Positions 55,682 through 64,000 of a DNA stretch of 64,000 nucleotides are shown one piece after another; position 1 is the stretch's first letter; every line of letters begins with the position of its first letter. This DNA comes from Shewanella putrefaciens (GTDB lineage Bacteria > Pseudomonadota > Gammaproteobacteria > Enterobacterales > Shewanellaceae), in contig NZ_CP066370.1 in the NCBI RefSeq assembly GCF_016406325.1, positions 2,356,001-2,420,000 of the forward strand, written 5' to 3'. Made by a program: the position numbers and the translations under genes. The notes under the pieces were generated by a model. That model saw only the letters and a program-made list of their open reading frames with translations. It did no database searches and was not told the origin of the DNA.

Positions 55682-58313
55682 ATCGCCAAAAGTTGTGAAG
55701 AAAAAACTCTTTTCGCCCATTTGGCTGCTGCCGATTGTCGCACTCGCGCTCGGTGCTTGGCTTGGCATAAAAAGCATTAAAGAATCGGGTATTGAAATTC
55801 AAATTCACTTTCCCAGCGCCACAGGGATTGATGTGGGTAAAACCTTAGTGAAATATCAAGGCCTGACCGTCGGTAAAGTCAAAGACATTGGTATAGATGA
55901 CGATCTCAAAGGTGTGAATGTCAAAGTGGTAATGGATTATCGCGCTAAGCCATTCTTAAATAAAGAAACCTTATTTTGGTTAGTGACACCTAAAGCCAGT
56001 ATTACTGGTGTTGAAGGTTTAGATGCGCTGTTTTCTGGCAATTATATTGCGATTCAGCCAGGAAAAGGTAATGCGTCTACGTTCTTTGAGGCAGAACGAC
56101 AAGCGCCGCCGATGCAAATAGGCTCTGAAGGCGTAATGATTGAATTAACTTCGGATAAACTCGGCTCTCTGGATGTGGGCTCACCTATTTTCTTTCGTCA
56201 AATCCCCGTCGGTAGTGTAGTTAGCTATCGATTAGCAGGTAACACAAATGTTGTTATCAGCGCCTTTATTCAAGAGCAATATGCGAGATTAGTGAAGAAA
56301 AACTCCTTATTTTGGAATGTATCAGGCGTTAAAGTTGATGCCTCACTCTCGGGCATTAAGGTCAGCTCAGAAAGCTTAGCGTCAATCCTTGCCGGTGGGG
56401 TCACTTTTAGTTCTGATGATACTGCGCCAGTCGCACAAAACGGCGACAGTTTTTCACTCTATGATTCAGAGGCTAACGCTATTGGTGGTGTCGATATCAA
56501 TCTCACCATGGATGATGGTAATGGTGTAGAGAAAGGCACACACATTGTTTATCGGGGAATTCATGTTGGTACTATTGTAAGCAAGCAATTAACCACAAAC
56601 GGCGTGACTGCAATTGCAAAGTTTGAAAATCAATACACCCATTTATTAACTAATGATGGCGTATTTTGGTTAGAAGGGGCTGAAATCTCACTTTCTGGCA
56701 TAAAAAACCCTGGACGCTTACTCACTGGTAGCGTGATCAACTTCTTACCCGGTACTGGGTACCAAAACGTCCTACCGAGTAATTTCGTCCTGCAATCTAA
56801 AGCGCCCGATATGTTGAAGTCGAAAAAACGTTTTTTAACGATAACTTCTACCGAAAATATGGGTATTGCCGCAGGTGCAGAGGTTCGTTACAAGCAGCTC
56901 CCTATCGGCACTGTATTGAGTGTTAAATTGACCCAAGATTTATCTGCTGTCGAATATCAACTCGAATTACAGCCCGAGTTTGCCAGCCTAGTGCGGAGTG
57001 ATAGCTACTTTGTGCCAGAATCGGCTCTCGCAATTGAAGCTTCACTTGACGGTGTATCCGTCAAATCGAGGGATTTTACCACGCTCACTAAAGGAGCTGT
57101 CAGTCTTATCCTAGGTAAGAGTGAAACGCCTCTTGCGGCCAATACCAGTCTCCCCTTATTCAGCTCAATCGATGCGGCTATCGCCTTTTTTGATCGTCAA
57201 CATAAAGTTCATTTGACCTTAATCAGTCAAGATGGTGCAGATGTTAGCCAAGGTTCACCGGTTTATTATAAAAAAATGCAGATTGGTATAGTCCAATCCA
57301 TTAATTGGCAAAGCAAAACAGAAGATTTTGTCATTAAACTCGCCATCGACAAAGAGTTTCAACCGCTGTTGCAAAAACCTAAGGTCTTTTGGCGTAATAG
57401 TGCAATAGAAGTAAACGCCAGTCTTGCAGGTATCGATGTCGCGGCTGCACCGCTGCAAGGCGCATTAAAAGGCAGTATCAGTTTAGGCTTACTCGATAGT
57501 GATAATGTTAAGCCCACTAAAACATCTACAAGTTTAAAACTCTATGAGAATAAGCAACTTGCGTTAACACAGGCACAACCTATCAGGCTCACGTTACCCG
57601 CTTCAGCCAAACTTGATGCAAAAGCCGCCATTCGTTACCAAGGCCATCAAGTAGGCGAAGTGTCACAAGTGAAACTCAATGCTGACCTAAATACATTAAC
57701 GGCTACAGCTTACCTTTATGGGGAATATGCCGATCATTTCAGCCGCAGTGATTGTGAATATCATTTAGTGGATGCACAAATTTCACTCGCGGGGATCAAA
57801 GCGCCAGAAACCCTCATAACAGGTCCATATATTGGTGTACTACCGGGTAAAAGTAGTCAAACAGCGACTCAGTTTATTGCAAATGTGGTCGCTAGCAGTT
57901 ACGCCAATGTACCCGAAGATGCGCTAAAGTTCACCTTAGAAGATGCGAGCTTAGGGTCAATGAAAGTAGGTACGCCGATCTTCTTCCGTGGGATTAAAAT
58001 CGGCCAGATCGACGGTTATGGCTTATCAAAACAGGGCAACAGTGTGCTGATGCAAGCTCATATTGAACCTCAGTATAGCCATCTTGTTAATCAAACTAGC
58101 CAGTTCTGGGATGCTTCAGGCATCAAAGTGGATGTGGGAATATTCTCAGGCGCTAAGATTGAAGCGGGTTCACTGGAGACCTTGCTTGCCGGTGGGATTA
58201 ATGTGGCCACAAAAGCAACAACCCAAGACAATAATCGACTCGCCAATGGCTCAATCATCAAATTGCAACATAAAGTTCAAAATGAATGGCAGGAATGGGC
58301 TCCAATTCAATAG
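55668..58313 (+). CDS. letB: LetB, multi-MCE-domain intermembrane phospholipid transport protein
   Basis: 881 residues: an N-terminal membrane anchor (about 18-37, PIWLLPIVALALGAWLG) and seven consecutive MCE/MlaD domains, recognisable by recurring phrases such as VGSPIFFRQIPVGSV, VRYKQLPIGTVLSV, SPVYYKKMQIGIVQS and TPIFFRGIKIGQIDG. E. coli LetB (YebT) has 877 residues and seven stacked rings forming a periplasmic tunnel. It works with LetA to move lipids between membranes. The gene closes the unit before a terminator. Confidence 0.95.
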   Translation: MTQIESPKVVKKKLFSPIWLLPIVALALGAWLGIKSIKESGIEIQIHFPSATGIDVGKTLVKYQGLTVGKVKDIGIDDDLKGVNVKVVMDYRAKPFLNKETLFWLVTPKASITGVEGLDALFSGNYIAIQPGKGNASTFFEAERQAPPMQIGSEGVMIELTSDKLGSLDVGSPIFFRQIPVGSVVSYRLAGNTNVVISAFIQEQYARLVKKNSLFWNVSGVKVDASLSGIKVSSESLASILAGGVTFSSDDTAPVAQNGDSFSLYDSEANAIGGVDINLTMDDGNGVEKGTHIVYRGIHVGTIVSKQLTTNGVTAIAKFENQYTHLLTNDGVFWLEGAEISLSGIKNPGRLLTGSVINFLPGTGYQNVLPSNFVLQSKAPDMLKSKKRFLTITSTENMGIAAGAEVRYKQLPIGTVLSVKLTQDLSAVEYQLELQPEFASLVRSDSYFVPESALAIEASLDGVSVKSRDFTTLTKGAVSLILGKSETPLAANTSLPLFSSIDAAIAFFDRQHKVHLTLISQDGADVSQGSPVYYKKMQIGIVQSINWQSKTEDFVIKLAIDKEFQPLLQKPKVFWRNSAIEVNASLAGIDVAAAPLQGALKGSISLGLLDSDNVKPTKTSTSLKLYENKQLALTQAQPIRLTLPASAKLDAKAAIRYQGHQVGEVSQVKLNADLNTLTATAYLYGEYADHFSRSDCEYHLVDAQISLAGIKAPETLITGPYIGVLPGKSSQTATQFIANVVASSYANVPEDALKFTLEDASLGSMKVGTPIFFRGIKIGQIDGYGLSKQGNSVLMQAHIEPQYSHLVNQTSQFWDASGIKVDVGIFSGAKIEAGSLETLLAGGINVATKATTQDNNRLANGSIIKLQHKVQNEWQEWAPIQ

Positions 58314-58358
58314 CATGCTTGCCCGTTTATTTTCACTGTTTGAAGCTTACTAACACAA

Positions 58359-58382
58359 AATCAGGCGCAGATGCGCCTGATT
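58359..58382. terminator. Bidirectional terminator between letB and the SpmAB-like gene
   Basis: AATCAGGCGCAGATGCGCCTGATT: perfect palindromic stem with A/T flanks between two convergent genes. Confidence 0.85.
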
Positions 58383-58409
58383 ATTTATCCCTTTATATCC
58401 CCGATAACA

Positions 58410-59636
58410 CTAACCGTAAAACCAATAGCACACAGCAATAGCTGCGCTAATACCTGCAAAATCAGCACTTAAACCACAGGCTAAGGCATGGCGGCCATGA
58501 CGAATACCCACTGAGCCAAAATACACGGCTAGAACATAAAATGTCGTTTCGGTACTGCCCTGAAAAATTGCCGATAATCGGCCTGCAAAGGAATCAACCC
58601 CGTGGTGATCCATTGTCTCAAGCATCATCGCTCTGGCGCCTGAACCACTAAAAGGTTTCATCAATGCCGTCGGCATCGCATCCACAAAGCGAGTATCAAA
58701 ACCTAATATCCGTACACCACTTGCAATCAAGTGTAGTAAATAGTCCAAAGCCCCTGATGCGCGTAATAGACCTATCGCTAACAACATGGCTAGTAGATAG
58801 GGAATAAGCTGGATAGATTGGGTAAATCCAGCCTTGGCACCTTCGATAAACTCATCATAAACAGCCACTTTACGGATCCCTGCGACAATCACAAAGGTAA
58901 AAACGAGTAACAGCAGTACACCATTACCCATTGCGGTCGATACTGAACCTATCGCTTCAGCACTTAAGGTCATCAGATAAAAACCACTCGCCACTAAACC
59001 CGAAAGTAGTAATGCCCCATAACCAAGTACCACAGCGTTAAACAAGGAAATCCGCTGCACTAATGCCACGATAAGTAATCCTGCGAGTGTCGATGCCGAT
59101 GTTGCCAATAAAATCGGCAAAAAAATATCCGCAGGTGCCGTCGCCCCCTGTTGGGCACGATAGAGAAATACCGTCACAGGCACTAAGGTCACAGAGGAAG
59201 TATTGAGCACTAAAAATAAAATTTGCGCATTGGTCGCCACGCTTTTTTGCGGATTTAAACTTTGCAAATCATGCATCGCTTTTAACCCAAGTGGTGTGGC
59301 GGCATTATCTAATCCAAAAACATTCGCTGTTAAATTCATCGTGATACTGCCAAAGGCAGGATGCCCCTTAGGCACTTCTGGCATCAAACGGCGCAACAAT
59401 GGCTCAAATACAAAGGCGATCGCGCCTACCACTCCCGCTTTTTCGCCAACTCGCATCAATCCCATCCATAAAGAAAGCACTCCAATCAAACCGAGGGATA
59501 TTTCTGCGGCAAGTTTCGCACTCGCAAATAATGCTTCGACCGATGTAGAAAGCACATCGATATGACCATTGAATATCTGCACAGCAATCGCTAACAGTGC
59601 CGTGATAAAGAAAGCTAACCACACCCTATTAAGCAC
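58410..59636 (-). CDS. SpmA-SpmB-type fused nucleoside-recognition (Gate) membrane protein
   Basis: 408 residues with a GTG start after GAGGGGATTAGT. About ten hydrophobic segments. The N-terminal half resembles SpmA (LMRVGEKAGVVGAIAFVFEPLLRRLMPEVPKGHPA, NLTANVFGLDNAATPLGLKAM, each shown by parts), the C-terminal half SpmB (LIPYLLAMLLAIGLLRASGAL, MPTALMKPFSGSGARAM). In Bacillus these are two separate sporulation proteins; in non-sporulating proteobacteria the fused form is common and its transported substrate is unknown. Calling it a sporulation gene would be wrong here. Confidence 0.85.
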   Translation of the reverse strand: MLNRVWLAFFITALLAIAVQIFNGHIDVLSTSVEALFASAKLAAEISLGLIGVLSLWMGLMRVGEKAGVVGAIAFVFEPLLRRLMPEVPKGHPAFGSITMNLTANVFGLDNAATPLGLKAMHDLQSLNPQKSVATNAQILFLVLNTSSVTLVPVTVFLYRAQQGATAPADIFLPILLATSASTLAGLLIVALVQRISLFNAVVLGYGALLLSGLVASGFYLMTLSAEAIGSVSTAMGNGVLLLLVFTFVIVAGIRKVAVYDEFIEGAKAGFTQSIQLIPYLLAMLLAIGLLRASGALDYLLHLIASGVRILGFDTRFVDAMPTALMKPFSGSGARAMMLETMDHHGVDSFAGRLSAIFQGSTETTFYVLAVYFGSVGIRHGRHALACGLSADFAGISAAIAVCYWFYG

Positions 59637-59857
59637 ACTAATCCCCTCATTTTTATTGTTTTTATTCTATTAGTTTACAGCCATTGAGTGCTAACCCTAC
59701 GCAACTCAATGCAATATCAATGAAATACTCAGAGTATAAACATCAAACCATAATAGCGGCTTAGGCACTTGGGAGAAAATCTCAGACCCAATAAGCGATT
59801 ATGATATACTCGCGTCAGTTGATACACAGTCTATTTCCCTATGGTTCAATGAAATCA

Positions 59858-61318
59858 ATGGCTCAATTAAATCAAAATTTTATCGATACAATCACCCAAG
59901 AACTGCCCGCCCATTTGTCTATGGATGATTTTATTGCCGCCTGCGACAGGCCGCTTAGACGTTCAATTCGGGTCAATACCTTAAAAATCAGCACCGACGA
60001 CTTTAAGACCTTGATGCAACCTAAGGGCTGGACATTTGATCCTATACCTTGGTGTAAAGATGGATTTTGGATCAGTTACGACGAAGAAGAACAACTCGGC
60101 AACGCCTTAGAACACATTCAGGGTTTATTCTACATCCAAGAAGCCAGTTCTATGTTGCCGCCGACCGCACTTTTTACACCTAGTGCATTTACGCCTAGTG
60201 CAAAGTGGCAATGCGTATTGGATCTCGCCTCCGCACCCGGTTCAAAAACCACCCAAATAGCCGCACTCATGCACAATTCAGGGTTATTGATCGCCAATGA
60301 GTATTCAGCGAGCCGCGTGAAAGTGCTACACGCGAATGTACTGCGCATGGGTGCGAGTCACTGTGCGCTCACCCACTTCGATGGCCGTGTGTTTGGTGAA
60401 TACTTGTATGAAAGTTTTGATGCCGTGCTTATTGACGCCCCCTGTGGCGGTGAAGGCACAGTGCGTAAAGATGCCGATGCCCTAAAACACTGGAGCCTAA
60501 ACGATGTACTGGCGATAAGTGAAACCCAAAAAGCCCTAATCGAATCGGCATTTTTAGCCCTAAAACCCGGTGGTAGCTTAGTCTATTCCACTTGCACCTT
60601 AAATCGCCTTGAAAACCAAGGCGTGTGCGAATATTTGAAGCAAACCTACGGTGATGCGGTGCAATTTGAATCCTTAAGCGATTTATTTGAGGGCGCTGAA
60701 CGCGCTGCCACTCCCGAAGGCTTCTTACATGTCTGGCCACAGATTTACGATAGTGAAGGTTTTTTTGTCGCTAAATTGACAAAAACTGCCTCTGTGCCGC
60801 GTTTACAACCTGAGCCTACACTGCAAAAAAACTTCCCTTTTACTCCAGCAACAACTAAGCAAGCCCAAGGAATAAAAGACTATTTTCAACAAGACTTAGG
60901 GATAAGTTTGCCAGATGACCTTATTATGGTGCGTGATGATGAATTCTGGTTATTTCCGCATGAATTTAGGGATTTTATCGGCCGTATGCGGTTTCAGCGT
61001 ATTGGTATTAAACTCGCCGATAGCACTAAGCATGGTTTTAAAGTCCGCCATGAGGCAATTATTGCATTAGCGGGAAAACAGCTCAGCCCAACCGCAAAAA
61101 CGGTTGATCTGAGCGATGTCGAAGCAAAAGAGTACCTAATGGGAAGAGATATCAGCCTAAACACCGCAGTAAAAGCTCAAGGTGAAGTCATCGTCTGTTA
61201 TGGCGGAGCCCCCTTAGGTATGGCAAAGCACTTAGGTAATAGATTAAAAAACAATCTCCCTCGGGATTTAGTGAAAGATAAAGTATTACTGCTATCAGAA
61301 CAGATAAAATCGTTATAG
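59858..61318 (+). CDS. rsmF: 16S rRNA (cytosine(1407)-C5)-methyltransferase
   Basis: About 486 residues from the ATG at 59858 (MAQLNQNFID), matching E. coli RsmF (479); upstream in-frame ATGs at 59801 and 59849 are less likely, the first lying in a TATGATATACT promoter-like sequence. The Rossmann methyltransferase core shows the SAM loop DLASAPGSKTTQIAA, DAPCGGEGTVRKD with one catalytic Cys, and the nucleophile Cys in VYSTCTLNRLENQG. The C-terminal RNA-binding region follows. It methylates C1407 in the 30S subunit decoding region. Single gene with a strong terminator. Confidence 0.95.
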   Translation: MAQLNQNFIDTITQELPAHLSMDDFIAACDRPLRRSIRVNTLKISTDDFKTLMQPKGWTFDPIPWCKDGFWISYDEEEQLGNALEHIQGLFYIQEASSMLPPTALFTPSAFTPSAKWQCVLDLASAPGSKTTQIAALMHNSGLLIANEYSASRVKVLHANVLRMGASHCALTHFDGRVFGEYLYESFDAVLIDAPCGGEGTVRKDADALKHWSLNDVLAISETQKALIESAFLALKPGGSLVYSTCTLNRLENQGVCEYLKQTYGDAVQFESLSDLFEGAERAATPEGFLHVWPQIYDSEGFFVAKLTKTASVPRLQPEPTLQKNFPFTPATTKQAQGIKDYFQQDLGISLPDDLIMVRDDEFWLFPHEFRDFIGRMRFQRIGIKLADSTKHGFKVRHEAIIALAGKQLSPTAKTVDLSDVEAKEYLMGRDISLNTAVKAQGEVIVCYGGAPLGMAKHLGNRLKNNLPRDLVKDKVLLLSEQIKSL

Positions 61319-61624
61319 TTTTACTATTTTTTAGCAAAAAATAACCTAAAAAAGGGGAATAAGCACACTACTCTAGGACCAAAGCTCTACTACACTGAGT
61401 CTAATGTAAAGTGCTTTGTATCGCTCTTTCACCTGTAGCGCACGGCTCTTTAACGAGCCATTCCCCTAGGCCCAAACAGCTATAATCGTTTTGGGCCTTT
61501 TTTTATACTTTCACACCGAAAATTCCGCGATACTATTGAACCGAATAGCAACGCTTATACCCATCATCACAGTAGCTAACTAAGTTCACTGACGGTCTAT
61601 ACTGATCACCCAATACGATTGAGG
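61319..61624. other. Intergenic space with terminator
   Basis: 306 bp between convergent rsmF and tatD. Besides the terminator at 61469-61505 it has a small GGCTC/GAGCC hairpin (61444-61459). Nothing coding. Confidence 0.5.
61469..61505 (+). terminator. Strong terminator
   Basis: GGCCCAAA ... TTTGGGCC followed by TTTTTTTA, with a 15-20 nt loop; about 150 bp after rsmF. Confidence 0.85.
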
Positions 61625-62419
61625 CTAGATTTCACGGCCAACTAAACGTGCCGCATCTTTGAATAAATTAAAGAAGTTATTGCTAGTGTACTCAGCTAGA
61701 TCTTCGTAACGCTCGCCTCTAAGCTCTGCTACAAATTCAGCCACATCGCGCACATAGGCGGGCTGATTCTCTTGCCCACGATGTGGGATCGGCGCTAAAT
61801 AAGGCGAATCTGTTTCAACTAGCAGACGATCCTTGGGCACCTTACGGATTACCGTTCGCAGATCTCCCGCATTTTTAAAAGTCACTATGCCTGAGACCGA
61901 AATATAAAACCCAAGATCAATGGCCGCCTTCGCCATCTCCCAGTTTTCGGTAAAGCAATGTAAAACGCCGCCAACTTTATCGGCACCGCCCTGCTTAAGC
62001 ATATTAATCGTGTCTTCACGTGCATCACGGGTATGCACAATCAAAGGTTTATCCACGTCCACCGCAAGGGCTATCTGTTGCTCAAAACATTGCTGTTGAA
62101 GCCGTTTTGTTTCATCGGCATAAAAATAATCTAAACCCGTTTCACCAATGGCAACCACTTTAGGATCGGTTGCAAAACGGCGTATTTGCTCAACATCTAA
62201 TCCTTCTTTTACATCCAAGGGATGCACCCCCGAGGATAAAAATACCTGATTAAAGGCTGCCATCTTGTCACGCATCGATTCAAATCCTTGCTGACGTACA
62301 TTCACGCACAACATATAGTCAACACCACGGGCTTTAGCACCAGCAAGTATATGTTCTAGGGATAATTGATCTGGTGCCGCTTTTAGGCGATCAAGATGAC
62401 AATGTGAATCGATAAGCAC
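61625..62419 (-). CDS. ycfH: TatD/YcfH-family metal-dependent hydrolase
   Basis: About 264 residues, assuming a GTG start at 62419 that gives the family N-terminus VLIDSHCHLDRL; the extra 16 codons upstream are not family-like. A TIM-barrel amidohydrolase: HCH metal motif at about 6-8, GETGLDYFY with metal Glu, HTRDA, LHCFTEN and ETDSPYLAP are conserved. TatD relatives are 3'-5' exonucleases or D-aminoacyl-tRNA deacylase-like; the substrate is not fixed. It ends the tmk-holB-pilZ-ycfH run, as in related genomes. Confidence 0.92.
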   Translation of the reverse strand: MLIDSHCHLDRLKAAPDQLSLEHILAGAKARGVDYMLCVNVRQQGFESMRDKMAAFNQVFLSSGVHPLDVKEGLDVEQIRRFATDPKVVAIGETGLDYFYADETKRLQQQCFEQQIALAVDVDKPLIVHTRDAREDTINMLKQGGADKVGGVLHCFTENWEMAKAAIDLGFYISVSGIVTFKNAGDLRTVIRKVPKDRLLVETDSPYLAPIPHRGQENQPAYVRDVAEFVAELRGERYEDLAEYTSNNFFNLFKDAARLVGREI

Positions 62420-62512
62420 AGGGATTTCCAAGCAGATAAATAAAGGACGACAAGGATACCCATCCAAGGGATCGAGGTCAAATACCTATCTCGCCCGCAA
62501 GCAATCGAGTGA

Positions 62513-62839
62513 TTACATGGTGCAGGTTAAATCGCCGGAAGCAAGTTCACGGGAAAGTAATTTTTCAATATGGTGTTTATGACTGTCAGGTTCTGAGAGG
62601 ATCTTTATACCAATACCCGCTGGGCGACCACCGGAGGCGCCTAAAGGATTGATCCATACAACCACCCCACGAAACTCGTTGGTTGTCGTTGCACCGGGCA
62701 AACGATAGGCAATAGTTAAAGGCTGGCCTAGATAATGGCTTTCACTGGTGGTAACAAACAATCCCGCAGGCTTGATAAAAGGCATATAAGCCCGATAGAG
62801 CTGATGTAAGGTGTCAAAATTAACAATAAGATCGACCAT
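62513..62839 (-). CDS. PilZ domain protein
   Basis: 108 residues, a minimal PilZ domain as encoded next to holB in Pseudomonas and Shewanella. The GLFVTTSESHYLGQP and VVVWINPLGASGGRPAGIGIK stretches match the type IV pilus protein PilZ. The canonical c-di-GMP-binding RxxxR is not evident at the N-terminus, consistent with pilus-type PilZ proteins, which act by protein contacts with PilB/FimX. Lies 6 bp after holB, cotranscribed. Confidence 0.88.
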   Translation of the reverse strand: MVDLIVNFDTLHQLYRAYMPFIKPAGLFVTTSESHYLGQPLTIAYRLPGATTTNEFRGVVVWINPLGASGGRPAGIGIKILSEPDSHKHHIEKLLSRELASGDLTCTM

Positions 62840-62845
62840 GGCATG

Positions 62846-63802
62846 TTACTTTTTTGTTATTTCTCTATATTCTAAGACATAACTTTGACATAAGCCCAAA
62901 TAATTGACAGTCGGCATTGTGCTTAAGCTATGACACATTCCCATGATCTTTGCCGCCAAGTTCCCTACTTGCGCCTGAATAAACGCATCTTGATGACTAT
63001 TTTTTAATAAAATTTGTCGCAGTAGTAGATATAAAACCTTAAGTGCATCAATTATTTGCTGTTCATTCACTGTTAATAAACTAGCACACAGATGACCAGA
63101 CGACAAACTTTGCGCCCAATCTTTGCGAAACTGAAGCAGGGATTGATAGCGGCTCGATTGTGTACCATCTGTTAGCAAACTCTCGGCCAATTTTAATGGT
63201 CCACCCACCACACTTAGGCACCAAGCCACATCCTCTTGAATATGACAATGCTGAGCTAACCAGGTTTTGATCATCGCCTTATTCGGCGCCACAAAAGGAA
63301 TGCGCTGACAGCGACTACTGATGGTAGCCATTAAACGTGCCGGAGTATCCGACTGTAATATTAACAGCGTGTCCTTGCCCGGCTCTTCAAGGGTTTTAAG
63401 CAGTGCATTAGCCGATGCAGAATTAAGGCGCTCACTGTGATGAATAATCGCTACACGGCGACCACTTTGCTGCGCGGTTGCCGTAAGGCGTACGCAAAGT
63501 TCACGAATTTGATCGACCTTAATTTGATGTCCATCGGCTTCTATTTGGTAAAAATCGGGATGATTGCCCGCAGCGAATAACTGGCACGACTTACAAAAAC
63601 CACATGCGCCTGCCGAATTAGGCGCTAAACACAGGGCTGCACGCGCCATAAACACACTAAACAGCTCACCACCGAACGCAGCATCGATACCAACGAGTTG
63701 GGCATGGGGGATCTTCTGGCATTGTAATTGTGCTAAAAATGCTTGCCTTGGCCCTTCGAGCCAAGGCAATTGCTCAGCCGTAAATCCGGACTCGGCTACC
63801 AT
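62846..63802 (-). CDS. holB: DNA polymerase III subunit delta'
   Basis: 318 residues of the clamp-loader AAA+ family. A zinc-binding group [19 protein letters not shown] (about 57-76), [11 protein letters not shown] (about 135-145) and SRCQRIPF are conserved; the P-loop is degenerate, as usual for delta'. It works with delta, gamma/tau to load the beta clamp. The ATG overlaps the tmk stop, so the two are translationally coupled. Confidence 0.93.
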   Translation of the reverse strand: MVAESGFTAEQLPWLEGPRQAFLAQLQCQKIPHAQLVGIDAAFGGELFSVFMARAALCLAPNSAGACGFCKSCQLFAAGNHPDFYQIEADGHQIKVDQIRELCVRLTATAQQSGRRVAIIHHSERLNSASANALLKTLEEPGKDTLLILQSDTPARLMATISSRCQRIPFVAPNKAMIKTWLAQHCHIQEDVAWCLSVVGGPLKLAESLLTDGTQSSRYQSLLQFRKDWAQSLSSGHLCASLLTVNEQQIIDALKVLYLLLRQILLKNSHQDAFIQAQVGNLAAKIMGMCHSLSTMPTVNYLGLCQSYVLEYREITKK

Positions 63803-64000
63803 GCCATCGCCTGTAGCACGGCCAAAATATCTTTATGAACTTCAGCCATGGTTTGACTTGCATCGATAACCACAATACTGTCATCTTCGCTGGCAAGCTT
63901 TAGATAAGTTGCGCGGGCGCGCTCAAAGAAATCAATGGTCTGCTGCTCGATTCTATCGAGTTCACCACGTTTAGCCGCGCGGGTGAGTCCAAGCTTAGGA
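63796..64000 (-). CDS. tmk: Thymidylate kinase, C-terminal part (cut by the window edge)
   Basis: The frame entering from the right edge encodes 67 residues: [20 protein letters not shown], then ...[13 protein letters not shown]... and [20 protein letters not shown], ending at a TAG at 63796-63798. [15 protein letters not shown] and the DAS/A ending are the thymidylate kinase C-terminal lid and base region. Its overlap with holB matches the E. coli tmk-holB order. Confidence 0.9.
   Translation of the reverse strand, partial: PKLGLTRAAKRGELDRIEQQTIDFFERARATYLKLASEDDSIVVIDASQTMAEVHKDILAVLQAMAW

Noticed and set aside
58410..59636. Sporulation function for the SpmA/SpmB-like gene
   Set aside because: The surrounding genome is clearly gammaproteobacterial; the family occurs widely in non-sporulating bacteria.

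Overview
This window looks like a chromosomal segment of a Shewanella-type gammaproteobacterium (S. putrefaciens/baltica group most likely). The assignment is inferred from recognised proteins and gene order, not from a database search. Supporting blocks are nagZ-ycfP, hisL-GDCBHAFIE with a poly-His leader, ydbH-ynbE-ydbL, zapC next to pyrD, a 180-kDa NAD-glutamate dehydrogenase, pepN-DUF2835, prc-proQ-msrC-yebG divergent from a LetAB locus, and tmk-holB-pilZ-tatD at the right edge.

Layout. 1-270: start of a lipoprotein gene cut by the window edge. 271-7743: accessory island. It holds a palindromic repeat array, a tyrosine recombinase translationally coupled to a frameshifted IS91-family transposase, and an integron-type cassette cluster without an integron integrase (a CALIN). 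The cluster has a well-formed 60-bp attC, a cassette encoding an HNH protein, a VCR-like attC split by a group IIC intron, and a CbrC-like cassette. 7744-17921: housekeeping and metabolic genes (ycfP, nagZ, sdaA, a lipoprotein, fghA-frmA with a divergent LysR regulator, an FAD oxidoreductase, a DUF938 methyltransferase). 18227-26031: complete histidine operon with leader peptide and attenuator. 26578-31891: aromatic amino-acid transporter and the ydbH-ynbE-ydbL envelope-lipid operon. 32050-33400: a second, smaller cassette-like patch with two unrecognised genes, two attC-like sites and the wreck of a RelB/DinJ antitoxin that keeps its promoter and operator. 33459-35212: zapC and pyrD, separated by a striking cluster of nine GATC sites. 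35275-47219: NAD-GDH, then the DUF1302-DUF1329-YCF48-MMPL envelope operon. 47558-59636: pepN, prc, proQ, msrC, yebG, a LetA in two half-size ORFs plus LetB, and a SpmA-SpmB-type membrane protein. 59858-64000: rsmF, tatD, pilZ, holB and the end of tmk.

How genes work together. The his genes form one attenuated biosynthetic operon. FrmA and FghA are consecutive steps of glutathione-dependent formaldehyde oxidation. YdbH/YnbE/YdbL and LetA/LetB are two separate inner-to-outer-membrane lipid transport routes, and the DUF1302/DUF1329/MMPL operon may be a third envelope transport machine of unsettled substrate. The most unusual observations are the GATC cluster with a repeated 12-12-8 bp spacing between pyrD and zapC, the group IIC intron sitting inside an attC, and two separate integrase-less cassette patches.
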